Part shown: positions 24,913 through 37,600 of the stretch, piece by piece | Numbering within the stretch: the stretch's first letter is position 1 | Layout of the letters: the number at the start of each line of letters is the position of its first letter | From: Papio anubis | Lineage: Eukaryota > Chordata > Mammalia > Primates > Cercopithecidae | Assembly: GCF_008728515.1 (NCBI RefSeq) | Contig: NC_044977.1 | Coordinates: 1,008,501-1,072,500 of the forward strand | DNA length: 64,000 bases | Direction: 5' to 3' | Program-made: the position numbers and the translations under genes | The notes under the pieces: generated by a model | What the model saw: the letters and a program-made list of their open reading frames with translations, nothing else | Databases searched by the model: none | What the model was told of the DNA's origin: nothing

Positions 24913-25916
24913 GGGTTTGATTTTTCTTCCTATGTTTTAAATTCTGTAATGAATAATATTATTTTCTCATTTTGATGTCTTTATTCCTAATCAGTCAATC
25001 TTAAAACAACTCCTGAAAAATTTGACCTAAAAAAGCTGAAAAGAATGGTCTTTTGCCCCCAACCATATGTTTAAGTCAAACTTAAAGCTAATATCTATTC
25101 TTTTAAAGTATTTGAGTATCATAAACTGTTAAATTTAAGTAATTGAGTTTTCATGACTGGTGTTACACAGTAATCAATAATATTATGCAAAATAAAAATA
25201 CGATTTTTATAAATATTTTAAAATTTGCTTTTAGTTTAAAACTCAGGGGAAAATACTATAAAAATCTAGACTAATGAGGAAACATCTACTGTTTTTGAAA
25301 GTTAAGGAATTTAACTACGTATTTCATAGCTTATGCATTTTCAATGGTTTATAAAATGCTTGGCATAACATACTGAGTACCAATTTTTTCTCTTAAATTT
25401 TTTTAATGCTAATTTTAAAATTACAGTATGGAAATGTTGAAGGTACAAATATTATTGTTGCTACCAACATAATAATGCACGTACTAATCAAAATAGCATT
25501 CAGGTTTTTTCCGACATTATTTAGTAAACAACAGGAATCAGAACCTGGTAAGTCTGTGCTGAGTCTTTTCAGGGCTGCTGAGTGTTTGGGACGGGAAAAG
25601 AGCCCTATAGCACGTGAGCTTTGTTTGTAAAACAGTCCTGGTCATTTACAAAATACAGGACATCTAATTAAATGTGAAGTTTGGATGCTGCAAGGGACAC
25701 ACACTAAAAAAAAAAAATAGTCCTGGTCTATGATTTTAGATTATATTTTTAGTCCATGATTTCAGATTATATTTTTAAGGGTTTCTTGTATTTAACTTAC
25801 AATATTGTTCTCCAGAATCATAGTGGTATCTCGGAGGTACTTTGCAGAAAAACAGGGTGCTTTCTCAATATTTTTTTAAAAATTAGTCACTAAATAATCA
25901 TGAACAGTAAGAAGAA
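24913..25916. other. Unannotated, with a 26-bp tandem duplication
   Basis: Units 25727-25752 and 25753-25778 are near copies ('tgattttagattatattttt' versus 'tgatttcagattatattttt'). 'agtcctggtc' also recurs at ~25635 and ~25719. Otherwise nothing recognised. Confidence 0.5.
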
Positions 25917-25993
25917 AAAATATATATATACAAATTTATATGTATATATATGCATCTATGTGTATTCATATGCACACACACACATATATATAT
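25917..25993. repeat. AT/CA-rich degenerate microsatellite
   Basis: Mixed (TA)n, 'tatgtatatatatgcat' and (CA)n blocks ending in 'cacacacacacatatatata'. Confidence 0.85.
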
Positions 25994-27007
25994 CTTTTAA
26001 AAACACCTACTAGGTAAAATTTTCCATGATTATTGCTCTTCTTTCCCTACCCCTGACATTATACCTTGGGTTTTTTATTCTTATTTTTTTTTAATTTGAA
26101 AATCCATGTCAAGAAATGGAACTGGATTTTTCTATACATTTGAATTTTTATTCAGATTTATTTTAAGTTTACTTTGTCATTACTGGATCCATTGAGCTAG
26201 CAAAGCAGTGAAGTGAGCATACGTGGCCACTGCACTGCAATTTACTGCCTTTTAAGGGGTGCTGTAATCATCATGTCGTGGTCATTTGCCAGAGTGGACT
26301 ATTACTAAATCATGTGGATGATTCGTACCAGCTCCAGAGGATTCAATCGTTTTTCATTTTCATTAGTGGGAATCTATGTCCTTCACAATCAATGATTTAT
26401 ATTTAAGTCAACAACTGAAACAAAGAAATTTGAATTAGAGCAGTAATGGAATGAGGGTGAAATTTTTCTGCGTGCACCTTCTGTTTCATCATAGTGTGTT
26501 AAAATCTTTGGCATAGATGGAAATTCTAAAGTACTATGATGACAGTCTTCAATTCTGATAAAAAGCATTCTAAATAGTATAACCAATGGAAAGTTAAAGG
26601 CAAAACGAGATTTCAAAGAAAACACAAATGGTAAGAAGTCACACATGTACTTGAGAGGCGTGCATTGTTTCCATGTAAAGAGAAGTGCAATCTAAGAATG
26701 AATTGTCATAGTCAAAGCCTCTTAATCAATAATAAAATGCAGCATTTAGTCACAACAGGATTAAATCTGTCATGAAGATTTCTTTTGTTGTAAGGTGACT
26801 GTTTATTTTTTTCTTTAAAAAGTTTAAAGTCATATTATATTAATGAACGGATATATTTATTCTGCTTTTTTTCATGAGAAATTAAATTGTGACTTCATGA
26901 AGGATTTTTTTTCTTGAAAACTTCTAAGACTGGTCAGTCATATTCGACAGATATGTTTTATTCTTTCCTCACATACATTAGCCTTGATTTGTGCCTAATG
27001 AGAAGAA

Positions 27008-27011
<4 letters not shown>
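25994..27011. other. Unannotated
   Basis: No recognised repeat. 26160-26345 has balanced composition but no coding evidence. Confidence 0.4.

Positions 27012-27044
<33 letters not shown>
27012..27044 (+). repeat. (GT)n microsatellite
   Basis: About 16 uninterrupted GT units. The Cys/Val run in the open frame 26914-27138 comes from it. Confidence 0.95.
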
Positions 27045-27046
<2 letters not shown>

Positions 27047-30000
27047 CACCCTTTACCTTCCTTTCTGCCTGGGTCTTTACTGCTTCTTCATTAACATATG
27101 TCATTCTTGAGTCATTATTTGGATCTCATTATTTGTGAAGAGCTTCAAAATTAAGGGTCTTAGTTTTTTACAATATTAATTTTTTTTTTTTACTTTTGCA
27201 GCATAGTAAAACATCTGTGGAATAAACTTCAGTACATTCTCAAAGAGAGAGACTAATATATCTAATAAAACATACCTTACCAGAGGAAGTGAGAAAGAAT
27301 CTTATATTCCTATATCATATATAGTTACATTTTTAGACCACTGAGATCAAATTTGGACCCTCTGATTAGATAGAGATATCTTACGAGCAATCAAAAAAAG
27401 AATGGGAAAAATCCTTGCATAATGGCCCTGGGAAGAATACAAAGAAACTGGATTTATCTTTTCTCTAAAAAAGTCAGAGGTGGGGACCATAATAACATGA
27501 GCCATAAATTACCATTTGAGGAACTGGAGCTGTGAAATTTGCTCCACTGGATATTTGTTATGGAAAGTATGGACAAATACTGATTTTTTTCCTAGTCTGG
27601 TACAAATATGCTCCTTTTAAGAAGCAAGTGGATGATGATGTTGTTATTTCTGTGGGGCTTCAAGTCCTTGAATAATTGAGCAAGCAGTAAATATGTTCAG
27701 ATGCTAAACCATAAACACAATTAAGATTCTCTCTTCTTTGAAATGAATGTACCTTCATCCAATGAGTATGTTAAATGAATTATACTGTAATTCTGGAATT
27801 CATGAGTTGATTGTGTATTTCTAATGTATTTTGTGAATCATTAAAAATACCGAGCTAACTCTGAAACTCTAATTTGCAAGATATGATTTTCTGGTCCTGG
27901 CATAACAACAAATTTATTATATTTTCTGCATTTACATGCAAAAATGATTTTATAATCATAGAATATCAGACTTGGGGGAAGATCCCATCTGGTAACTTTC
28001 TTCTTATTTGATTGAAAGAAAGGTCATCTTTATAGAAATAATTTCGCAACTTAGTCTAATTCATAGTAAATCTTAGTTTAAATCTTTCTATTTTCTGGTG
28101 AATCATGTTGTTAAAAGGAAAAACCTGATAGAAAGCATGATTTGTATTAATTCCCTTAAATTAGTGAATGTTGCTCCTCGAACAGGCATGCTATAAAACT
28201 GCCAGAGATCTTCAGTTGGTGAGGATAAGGGCAAGAAGGTGGAAGATCAAGACTAGAGACAAATAGGAAGCACCCTCTATCTAGTTTATGGGCTGTAATT
28301 ATTGTCATTTGAAAGAAATCTATGTTTTTAAAAGGCAGTATTTTCTGTGGCTGTTTGAATTTTTTATTTTTTGCCTTCAATTAGAAATGGGAGAAGCTTG
28401 GAACTTAGAATATCCTCTTCTTTTTTCCTGAGAGGTAGTAACTGTAAACATTGTTTCATCTATTAAGGGTCAAAGACTTTAAAAATAGTGGAAAATAGTT
28501 TGGATGCAAAGCTGGCACGAAGGCTCAAAATACACAAGAGAACGTGATTCATCCGAAGGAGTTTTGGGATTAATTGGATGTGCTTTGGTCTAGCTTCATG
28601 ATCGAGATTAAATTTATACAACAAATGCAATTGATATAAAAATGTATACAGTAAAGCTACAAAATGACCAAATAGTTTCTAAAAACTTATTTTTCTAAAA
28701 TGAAGGAAAATTTTAAGTCTTATTATTTCTATTAGATTAGAAAATATATTTCTCCATCTCTTTATATAGCTACACACGTAGTCCTAGTGGATACCTCACT
28801 GCTTAACCCCTGCGTACAGGAAAGTAGAAACGTTTTCATTGTTTTGACGGTTTATTGTTCCGCATCTTCAAGTTATATAATTACCTGCTTATAAAGTCTA
28901 CAAGAAAGAAAAATTATTTATTTTAAAACTCTTCAAAAGTATTTCCTCTTAATTTGTATTATACAACATGTAAATTATGAATAAACATTGAAGCTTTGAA
29001 TTTTGAAGAAAATATTAGGTATTAAGTTTATTTATAAGATATTTACATGATTGACAAAGAATTACTGGACAAAAAGAAACTTTAGTTGAAATCTAAAAAT
29101 TACTTTTATCTACTTCATTCTTTTCCTGCTAAATCATGGACTCTTGTTGCACTTAACAATGAATAACTTGATTTTATCACAGTTGTACAAAAAATACCAA
29201 ATACAAAACTTATCAATGTCATAAGTTCGTTTCTTTAGAATCAATTCAATTTAATTCTATCCATAGCATTAACATCTTTTCAGAAGGAAATATCAATGAA
29301 AATTATTGATCTTTTGACAAAATCTATGTCATGGAGTACATGTTATTTAATTGTTCAATCTTATTAAATAAGCCTTCAAATTGTATTATGTAGCTTAGGA
29401 ATTTAAACCTAAGTGATATCTAAAATCAGAATAAAATTTTTAGTTATTACCATAGCATATGAAGTGGGAAAAAAGTATGTAGCACCTAAACACCAAAAAA
29501 CAAGAAGATAGTGTGTATTGTCTATTTATGAATTTAAAAGGATGCAATATCCATGTCTGTAAACCTACTCTTCCCTACTATCACAGCCCACAATATCACT
29601 GTCTTTTCTGTACTTTTGACCTCAGTTTCTGTATCATTCATGTAATTCAATTTAATACTTATCTAAACCCCTAGGTAACTTCTTTCTCTATTCAGAAGAA
29701 CATTATTATGCCTTAAAATAACACACATTTGGAGATTCTAACCAAAGCAATGGACCATCTCCTCAGAGGTAAACATGCACATTAGCACACACACAGTCAA
29801 CATTTTGAACTCTACAGAGTTAAAAACTATCTTAGTAACTTTTCATCATTAAAGCCGTAATAATTCAAATAATACCTGATGCTGATAACTGATTGATTTT
29901 TTTAAATTCAATGGCAGTAAAAACATATGTGTGAAGCATTTGTTTGATGTTTTTGTTTTTTAAATTTCTTAAATGAGAACTAAAATTTATGCATTACTGG

Positions 30001-30350
30001 TAAAAATTGTGTTTAGCTCATATAAATAAATATTGTTTTGATCATTAAGCCAACTAAAAGGAAGATGGGTACACATCACAAAAATTTAAAGTAGACAAAG
30101 GAAATATTCTTGATACCCACTAGAAAAAGTCCTGGGTACGTCACGCCCTGTAAGGGCAGATGCAGATGCAGATATGCCATCACACTTTTCCACAGCTCCG
30201 TCCCCACGCGGATAAATGACCCATTGCTCACCACAGTGATGATGATGCTTTGCATACAGTGAATACACAGTAAATATTATTTACTAACCGGAAGACACCG
30301 TACAATAAATTATTAGTAGGTGGCATCTTTAATGGAGCACATGTAGCAGA
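27045..30350. other. Unannotated AT-rich DNA
   Basis: 3.3 kb with no gene, no recognisable transposon and no long tandem repeat. A poly-T run lies at 27179-27191. Confidence 0.4.
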
Positions 30351-30474
30351 GATACACAACTCAGAGAGACACAACTCAGAGATACACAACTCAGAGATAC
30401 ACAACTCAGAGATAGATACACAACTCAGAGATACACAACTCAGAGATACACAACTCAGAGATACACAACTCAAA
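30351..30474. repeat. 15-bp minisatellite, 8 units
   Basis: Unit 'gatacacaactcaga'. Units start at 30351, 30366 (variant 'gagac'), 30381, 30396, then a 4-bp 'gata' insertion, then 30415, 30430, 30445 and 30460 (last unit ends 'caaa'). Because 15 is divisible by three, the reverse strand stays open and gives a repeated Ser-Glu-Leu-Cys-type motif; this is a property of the repeat. Confidence 0.97.
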
Positions 30475-31598
30475 GAGGCTAATACTAAATTTGGCTACTC
30501 CCAACATTTCCAGTCACCCTAGTTAAACTTTCATTTTCAATGGCAAATTTAATAGTATCATAAAACTATAATATGAGGGGCAGATTCCTAATGCCTTTTG
30601 CCAGCTGCCTTTTCCCTGTGGATTTAAATATCTTGTTGATAGATTGCAAGGTAACAATTTTGCAGTTAACTCATGTTGGGAGTATCTTGTTAAAAGTGAG
30701 TAACGTATTCAGTGGTAGAGATCCACACTAGCATTCCTTTGGTTCTGCAATATAATCCTTAATGTGAAATGAAGTTTGATTGTTTTAACTACAAAACATA
30801 AAGGAGCCTGCACTACATCAAGACCTTTAATGGAAACTAATGGAATTTTTGGCATAAAATAGTAGAATTAATTAGATCCAGCACTGCACACTGTTTAACT
30901 GCTAGCCTGCCATTGTACACTGATTTGAAGTCATACATACTTAACAAAAGACACGGGTTGATTGCACAAAGGAGTTGAACACTCTTTTCACATTTGCTGT
31001 GTAAGTTATTATCCACTGTGAAAAGATTATTGACTTTTTTTAAGGAGATATTACGGAGAGAAATGATTGCTACCAGGATGACTGGTAGAATTATGTATGA
31101 GATAAGTAATAACTCTAATTTCTCATCTGCTGAATAAATGGCTTTAATTTTAAAATACTAGTTAGTGCATATGAGATTTCTGCTGAATTGAGCAGAATTA
31201 TCAACGCTGGCTTTGAAATGTAATGGACACTGAGAGCGAAGCCTAAAACAAAACCTTTTTTTATACCTTTGCCTTTCAATAGTTATTTGTCCTACATTGT
31301 TAGTGATGTTCCTTATATCTTATTTCTTCCTAAAGTTTGATCTAAAACTTGCATGTGCTTTACTCTGGATTTATACTAATAGGCTATAGAAAACACCTGT
31401 GCCTCTGGTTCTTGTATAAGAAATTGATCATACTTATTGAGAGTTGATGACAGTTCAGTTAGTCTGGAGAAAAGATCAGTTACATCTAGGTAATACTCAG
31501 TTAAAAGCCTAAAGGCTTCTTGTGTATTTTTTCTATAATATATTCTTCCCATTATTGTGGTTTTCTGTAACTGAGTACCTCAACTTTGCCTCATCATT
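30475..31598. other. Unannotated
   Basis: No repeat recognised between the minisatellite and the Alu. The text at 30590-31240 looks single-copy. Confidence 0.4.
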
Positions 31599-31615
31599 AT
31601 AAATATCTGAAAAGC

Positions 31616-31902
31616 GGCCGGGCGCGGTGGCTCAAGCCTGTAATCCCAGCACTTTGGGAGGCCGAGGCGGGCGGATCACGAGGTCAGGAGATCGAGACCA
31701 TCCTGGCTAACATGGTGAAACCCCGTCTCTACTAAAAATACAAAAAATTAGCCGGGCGTGGTGGCGGGCGCCTGTAGTCCCAGCTACTCGGAGGCTGAGG
31801 CAGGAGAATGGCCTGAGCCTGGGAGGCGGAGCTTGCAGTGAGCCGAGATCGCGCCACCGCACTCCAGCCTGGGTGACACAGCGCGAGACTCCGTCTCAAA
31901 AA

Positions 31903-31935
<33 letters not shown>
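31616..31935 (+). mobile_element. AluY-type SINE (Old World monkey-like), full length
   Basis: Starts 'ggccgggcgcggtggctcaa', ends with an (AAAT)n tail. The TSD 'aaatatctgaaaagc' is perfect at 31601-31615 and 31936-31950. Diagnostic-looking changes: 'ggctcaagcctg' rather than 'ggctcacgcctg', 'taacatggtg' and 'ctactcggaggct' with one G missing. CpG content is high, so insertion was recent. Confidence 0.97.
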
Positions 31936-31937
<2 letters not shown>

Positions 31938-32034
31938 ATATCTGAAAAGCTTGTTATAAAATAAGTTTCCACAGGCCATCTAATGGAGAATCACAATTCT
32001 AGGATGTGTGCATGTATTTCCCTACATATACCTA

Positions 32035-32215
32035 CCTCCCTTGCACCCAGGCAGGCTTAAGACATGCAATGAGTTCTGGCCAATGGACCATGAGGAGAGG
32101 TGGTGTGTCGTGTCAGGATGTGACCATTAAGAAAGAAGTGGTAAGCCTCCCCTCCTTCATTCTTCTCTTGTTCTGTGGTAGAGACATTGGAGGCCATATG
32201 TCCCTGATTGTATGT
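32035..32215 (+). mobile_element. Ancient interspersed repeat, family uncertain
   Basis: 'gagttctggccaatggacc' with 'gatgtgaccattaagaaag' and 'aagcctcccctccttcatt' resembles a common mammalian repeat containing 'gttctggccaatgagatg'. I cannot assign a family. Confidence 0.35.
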
Positions 32216-32295
32216 GTATCAGATGGAGAAAAAGGGTCACTTCACATAAATGTGGTGGTCATTAATGCTATTACAATGTATAAATATTACAATGT

Positions 32296-33343
32296 ATAGG
32301 CAATCTCTCTTTGCGTGTTCTGATATGCAGATTTCAGTTACCACAGTTTAATTCAATAAATAGCGCAAGTCCTCCAATATCACAGTTCAATTCCCTTCAC
32401 CATTTTCTGTGAGTAATTGCGTAAAGAATGAACTCAATGCTAGCTCTTTGGTCCACAAATCAGTAATTAAATAATACATGTGCATCATGATCAGTGACCA
32501 GTTACTTCTACAAAAGCCTATCAAATTGTCACTGCATACATATTATTTAGTCCTCACACAATCAGCAACAGCATCACATGTGTTCGTGTTAACTCCTTAT
32601 CTCCCAGTGGTAATCTGTGGCATTTGCAAAAATAGATAATCAGTAGAAAGAATTGACCAACAAAAGATGAAAGTGCAGTAAATAAATGAAAACAGATAAC
32701 ACTGGAAGTGATCAATTAAATGTAAATAGATGTACAGAAGAAATAATCTACTCCCATAATGTTGACACTGCTGCCATTCCGGAGACCCCAGATATGCAGC
32801 TAGACGACTTAGTAAAGGTGAACTTATCAACATAAATTAGGAAACTGTTGTGACAAAAAGGATGAAGATGTCCCAGAGGAAGTGCTGTGGCAAAATACTT
32901 GATATTAAAGAAATTCTCAGAGAGATTTCACGACATTGAAAATGTCAAGGATATAATGTTGGGAGCTGATCCAAACTTAGAAAGGACTGTGACAATTCAC
33001 CAAGGCATGGCAAAGATGCTTGCTCCACGTCCTAAGTGATATGATAAGAAAACAAGCACTATTCAAACTAATCAAGTTCTTTTGTTTTTTTTTCAGAGAA
33101 ATTCACCTCTTCAAATCTCAATGTTTCTAATATTTTAAATTACAGGTTTTTAAATGAAAATCATTTTATATTTCATTTTACATCTATAGCCAACAATAAA
33201 AGAATGTTTAATGTTTTGACTAAAATTTGTTAAGGTCACAGAGATATAATTTTTTCTATTGATATTAAGATTGTTTTTCACGGTTTCAATTTGCAGTCAT
33301 TTTTACATCCCTTACCTTAACATGAAAAATGAAGACTGCTTGT
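32296..33343 (+). mobile_element. Tigger4/Zombi-like DNA transposon fossil
   Basis: Left end 'aggcaatctctctttgcgtg' and the reversed right end 'acaagcagtcttcattttt' form imperfect terminal inverted repeats. Internal words ('ttcccttcaccattttctg', 'catcatgatcagtgacca') and a decayed pogo-type transposase tail support the Tigger group of Tc1/mariner elements. Internally deleted to about 1 kb. Confidence 0.65.
32932..33021 (+). pseudogene. Pogo/Tigger transposase C-terminal remnant
   Basis: Thirty uninterrupted codons include the block MLGADPNLERTVTIHQGMAK, which resembles the C-terminal region of Tigger (pogo-like, TIGD-related) transposases. The frame is broken on both sides by stops, and neither the HTH nor the catalytic DDE core is recognisable here. 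It is a molecular fossil; the original enzyme would have cut and pasted the element between TA sites. Confidence 0.55.
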
Positions 33344-33604
33344 ATTTGGTCAAGAATGGTTTGTTAACTGAATGAATAAACGGTAAAGTATCTGGTAGAT
33401 AGTTTTGATGGTAGTATCTTTGTGTACTTCTCAAATCATGTTATAGTCACCATCTACTCCAAGTTGAAGTTAGCATTTTATAAAAGATAAACATGACTCC
33501 ACTTAACATTTGCCACTTTGTAATAGTTCTGTTCTAGTTATAAGGTCCTCCTTTCCTGTCCTCATGGTTATCATGTATCTTGTCACCTCATGTTCTTCCC
33601 TATG

Positions 33605-33895
33605 TTTTTCTCTCTCTCTCTCCACCTGCTTAATCCTCCTTACCTTCAGATTTCAACTGAGGTCTCTTCCTCAGTGAGCCTTCTGGATGTTTCTATGTCA
33701 ACCCTCTCTTTTACAGCTCATACAGATTTTATTTATCTTTCGTTTACAACAGTTACTACAGTTACCATTTTTCACTTAGTAATTATTTTACTAATTTCTG
33801 TCTTAGCCACTCTAGGTTTCTTCATGGCAAGTTTCACGTCAAGTGCAAAGCACATGCTCACTAACCTCTTGTTAATTTTGGAAAGTGAATGAATA
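33605..33895 (+). mobile_element. L2 LINE 3' end, sense
   Basis: Degraded but ordered L2 words: 'ccttcagatttcaactgag', 'tcttcctcagtgagccttc', 'tttacagctcatacagatt' and 'agtgaatgaatatgg' at the end. The 100-codon frame 33590-33892 lies over it and is not a gene. Confidence 0.6.
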
Positions 33896-34158
33896 TGGAG
33901 GCAATGTTGCCTTCTTTTCAAAATATTTTGGTTTTCTTTATTCTAAGTAACTGGTAATTCTAAGTAATGTACTTTTAGCTTGCAAAGGAATCTTATGAGT
34001 CACATTGTCCAAATATCTGAATTATTTCTATCCAATTAATGATTTTTTTTTTTGGTTAGAACTGAGGAGTGCTTGTTTCTAATCAATATTTTTCTTATTA
34101 GCTTTTCTAATGGCTGAATTTAGATTATTGACTTCTAATTAAATATAGGGACACTTGA

Positions 34159-34217
34159 GGGGTATAAAATATTTCTATTTTATAGAAATATTTTAGAATA
34201 GAAATATTTTATACCCC
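34159..34217. repeat. Perfect AT-rich inverted repeat, 21-bp arms
   Basis: Left arm 34159-34179 (begins 'ggggtataaaatatttct') and right arm 34197-34217 (ends 'agaaatattttatacccc') are exact reverse complements, with a 17-nt loop. The loop and the following 34218-34262 repeat the same 'atatttctattttata' words, giving alternative foldings. Cruciform-prone. Confidence 0.97.
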
Positions 34218-34459
34218 AAAATATTTTATATTTCTATTTTATATGGAAATAGAAAATAGAAAAGTACCAAGAAAAATGCAGAAAGCACACAGAAAAGAGG
34301 TTGCACATAGAAAAGGCAAGAGATTAGTAATTATTTCTCTTAATTCTCAATATATTTGAAATTTTGCAAATTTCTTATTCATCCTTTAGACAGAAATTTT
34401 TACACATTTGAAATTTTACACATTTCTTATAACATTCATCCTTTAGAAATAAATTTTCC

Positions 34460-34590
34460 CAATTTACTTTGGTAGAAAATAATATTTTGAGAGTTTAACT
34501 AATTTGTTCAGGGCTAGTAAGTGATTTATAAAGGATTTGAACTCAGGACTGTCTGACTTCATAATCTCTACCTCTCATCCAGGCTGAATC
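34460..34590 (+). mobile_element. MIR SINE
   Basis: 'gagagtttaactaatttgt', 'cagggctagtaagtgattt', 'ggatttgaactcaggactg' and 'tctgacttcataatctcta' match the MIR 3' half in order. Confidence 0.75.
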
Positions 34591-34614
34591 CTAAGAAAAG
34601 ACACCAAAATGTTC

Positions 34615-37600
34615 AGTGTTATTCTGTGGTACCATGGAGGCACCATTTACTGAAGAGACTATCCTTTCCCCACTGTATATTCTCGTAAAAAATTAGCTGA
34701 CCGTATATGCATGGCTTTATTTCTGGAATTTCTATTCTGTTCCATTGTTCTATGTATGTTTCTATGCCAGTACTATACTGTTTTAATTACTATAGCTTTG
34801 TAGTATTATTTGAAATCAGAAAGTGTAATGTTTTCAGCTTTGTTTTTTTTTTCCAAGATTGCTTCGGTTATTCAGGGTCTTTCCATAGGAATTATAGGAT
34901 GGTTTTAATATTTCTGAGAAAAAAGTGCTATTATAATTTTTAAAGGCATTGCTTTGAATTTATAAATCACTAGGTATTATGAACATTTCAACAATATTAG
35001 TTCTTCCAATTCACAAATAAGAAATATTTTCCTATGTATTTGTGTCTTCTTCCATTTCTTTCATCAGTGTTTTATAGTTTTTCAAGAATAGCTCTCTTCT
35101 CTTACCTCCTTGGTTAAATGTATTCCTAAGTATATTATAAATGGGAATGTTTTCTTATTTGTTTTTTAGACAGTTTGTTGTCAGTGTATAAAAATGCAAC
35201 TGAAACTGTATGTTGGGTTTGTATTCCAAAACTTTACAAAATTTATTAATTCTCATTTATTTTTTATGTAGTCTTTAGGGTTTTCTATATATACGATCAA
35301 GTTATACGCAAAAAGAGACAATTCTACTTCTTTCTTTCAAACTTGAATGTCTTTATTGTCTTCCCTTGACTAATTGCTCTGGCTAGAACTTCCAATACTA
35401 TGTTGTTTAGAAATGACAAGAGTGGGCATTCTTATCTTGTACATAATGTTACAGAAATAGCTTTCCACTTTTTGACTTTTATTATGTTGTATTTACATTT
35501 TATCTTTATTATGTTGTACATATCTTCTATAACTAATATGTCAAGAGTTTTAATCATAAAAATGTGTTGAATTTTACCAAATGCTTTGTCTCCATTGGGA
35601 TGATCATATGATTTTTATAATTTATTCTGTTCATGTAGTATATAACATTTATTGATTTGTATATGTTAAATTATCCTTATATTTCAAAGATAAATCCTAC
35701 TTGATCATAGTGAATGATTCTTTTAATGTGCTGTTGAATTTGCTTTGCTAAGATTTGGTTGAGGATTTTTGCATCTGTGTACTTTTCTTCTAATGTTCTC
35801 CTGTGACTTTGGTATCAGGGTAATTCTGGCCTTATAAAATGAGTTTATAAATGTTTCTTCCTCTTCAAGTTTTTGGAAAGAGTTTGAGAAGAAATGGCAT
35901 TAATTCTTTAATGTTTAGTAGCATTCATCCATGAAGCCATCTGATCATGGCTTGTTGTTGCTGTTGGGAGGTTTTTGATTACTGATTCAATCTACTTATA
36001 TGTTATTGCTCTGTTCAGATTTTTTATATTATCATGATTAAGTCTTAGTAGATTGTAAGTTTTTAGGAATTAATTTCCCTTTTGATTTCTTCTTTAACCC
36101 ATTGGTTGTTCAGAAGTATGTTGCTTAATTTTCACATGTTTGTGAATTATCTGATTTTCTTCCTAGTATTGATTTCTAGTTTCATACCGTTATGGTAGAA
36201 AAGATATTGATATTTTAATCTTTCTAAATCAGTTAAGACTTCCTTTGTGACCTATCATCTGATCTACTCTGGAGAATTCTGTGTGAACATTCTATGTGGT
36301 AAATGTGTTTCCTACTGCTGTTTGGTTAAAAAAAACTTTTATATATGTCTATTAGGTCTATTTGATTTTTAGTGTTGTTTAAGTCTGTTTCCTTATTGAT
36401 TTTGTTTCTAGATAATCCGTCCTTGTTAAAAGTGGTATATTGAAATCCCCTATTATTTTATTGCTATTTCCCTATTCAGTTCTGATAATATTTACTTTAT
36501 ATATCATGATGCTCCAATATTGAGTGCACATATATTTATAATGGTAATGTCCATTCGATACACTCATGACTTTGTTCTTTTGCAATAACTTTCTTTGTCT
36601 CATTTTACAGTTTTTGACTTAAAATCTACTTCATCTCACATATATATATATATATAAAACCAACTCTGCTCTGTTTCGGTTACAACTTGTGTAGAATATA
36701 TTTTTTCATCCATTTACTTTTAGATGATATATGCTATGAAAGCTAGTGAGTCTTTTGTAGATCTTGGGTTTTTTTTTTATCATTTAGTCACTCTATATGT
36801 TTTGATTGAAAGATTTCATCCATTTGCATTTGAAGTAATTAGTAATTATTGATAGTTAAAGACTTACTCTTGCCATTTTGTTAGTTTTGGGGTTTTTCTT
36901 TTTTACGGTTTTGTGGTGGCTTTTATTCTCCCTCTCTTGCTGTCCTTCTTGGCGACTTGATAAAATTTTTACTTGTATGTTTTGATTTATTTTTATCTTT
37001 TATTTATCTAATATATGTTTTACCTTAGTGATTTCCATGAGACATAAAAACTTGATAGGTAAAACAATCTATTCAGCCTGATAACAACTTAATTTTTGTT
37101 ACATATTGAAACTCTATATTTTCATTCCTGAACATACATTTTATGATATTGATGTAACAATTTACAGCTTTTTATATGGTGTGTGCATTACATAATTGCT
37201 GTAGCCATAACTATATTGAATACTTTTGCCTTTTCACTTTTAAGCTAGAGTTAAAATTAATTTGTGCAACATCATCACACTACTAGAGTATTCAGACTTT
37301 GACTATATTTTTCCCTTACCCATCATATGTTTTTATGTTGCTAATTAGCAACTCCTCATTTCATTTTTTGAAAATCAGGTCTAACAGTGATGAAATCTCA
37401 CAATATTTGTTTGTCTGGAAATGTCCGTATCATGCTTTCATTTCTGAAGAATAGCCTTGCCAAGTATAGTATTTTTGTTTGTTTTTTTTTTTTTCTCAGC
37501 ACTTTCATTATGTCATCCAACATTCTCCTGCTCTGTAAGATTTGTGTTGAGAAATCCACTGATAGTCTTATGAAGATTCCCTTATATGTGATGAATTGCC

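Noticed and set aside
30228..30473. Repeat protein with Ser-Glu-Leu-Cys motifs
   Set aside because: The frame is open only because the minisatellite period is a multiple of three.
30351..30474. CRISPR-like regular repeats
   Set aside because: Units are directly tandem with no unique spacers; this is a minisatellite in a primate genome.
33590..33892. 100-codon hydrophobic frame that resembles a membrane protein
   Set aside because: It coincides with a sense L2 fragment and has no family resemblance.
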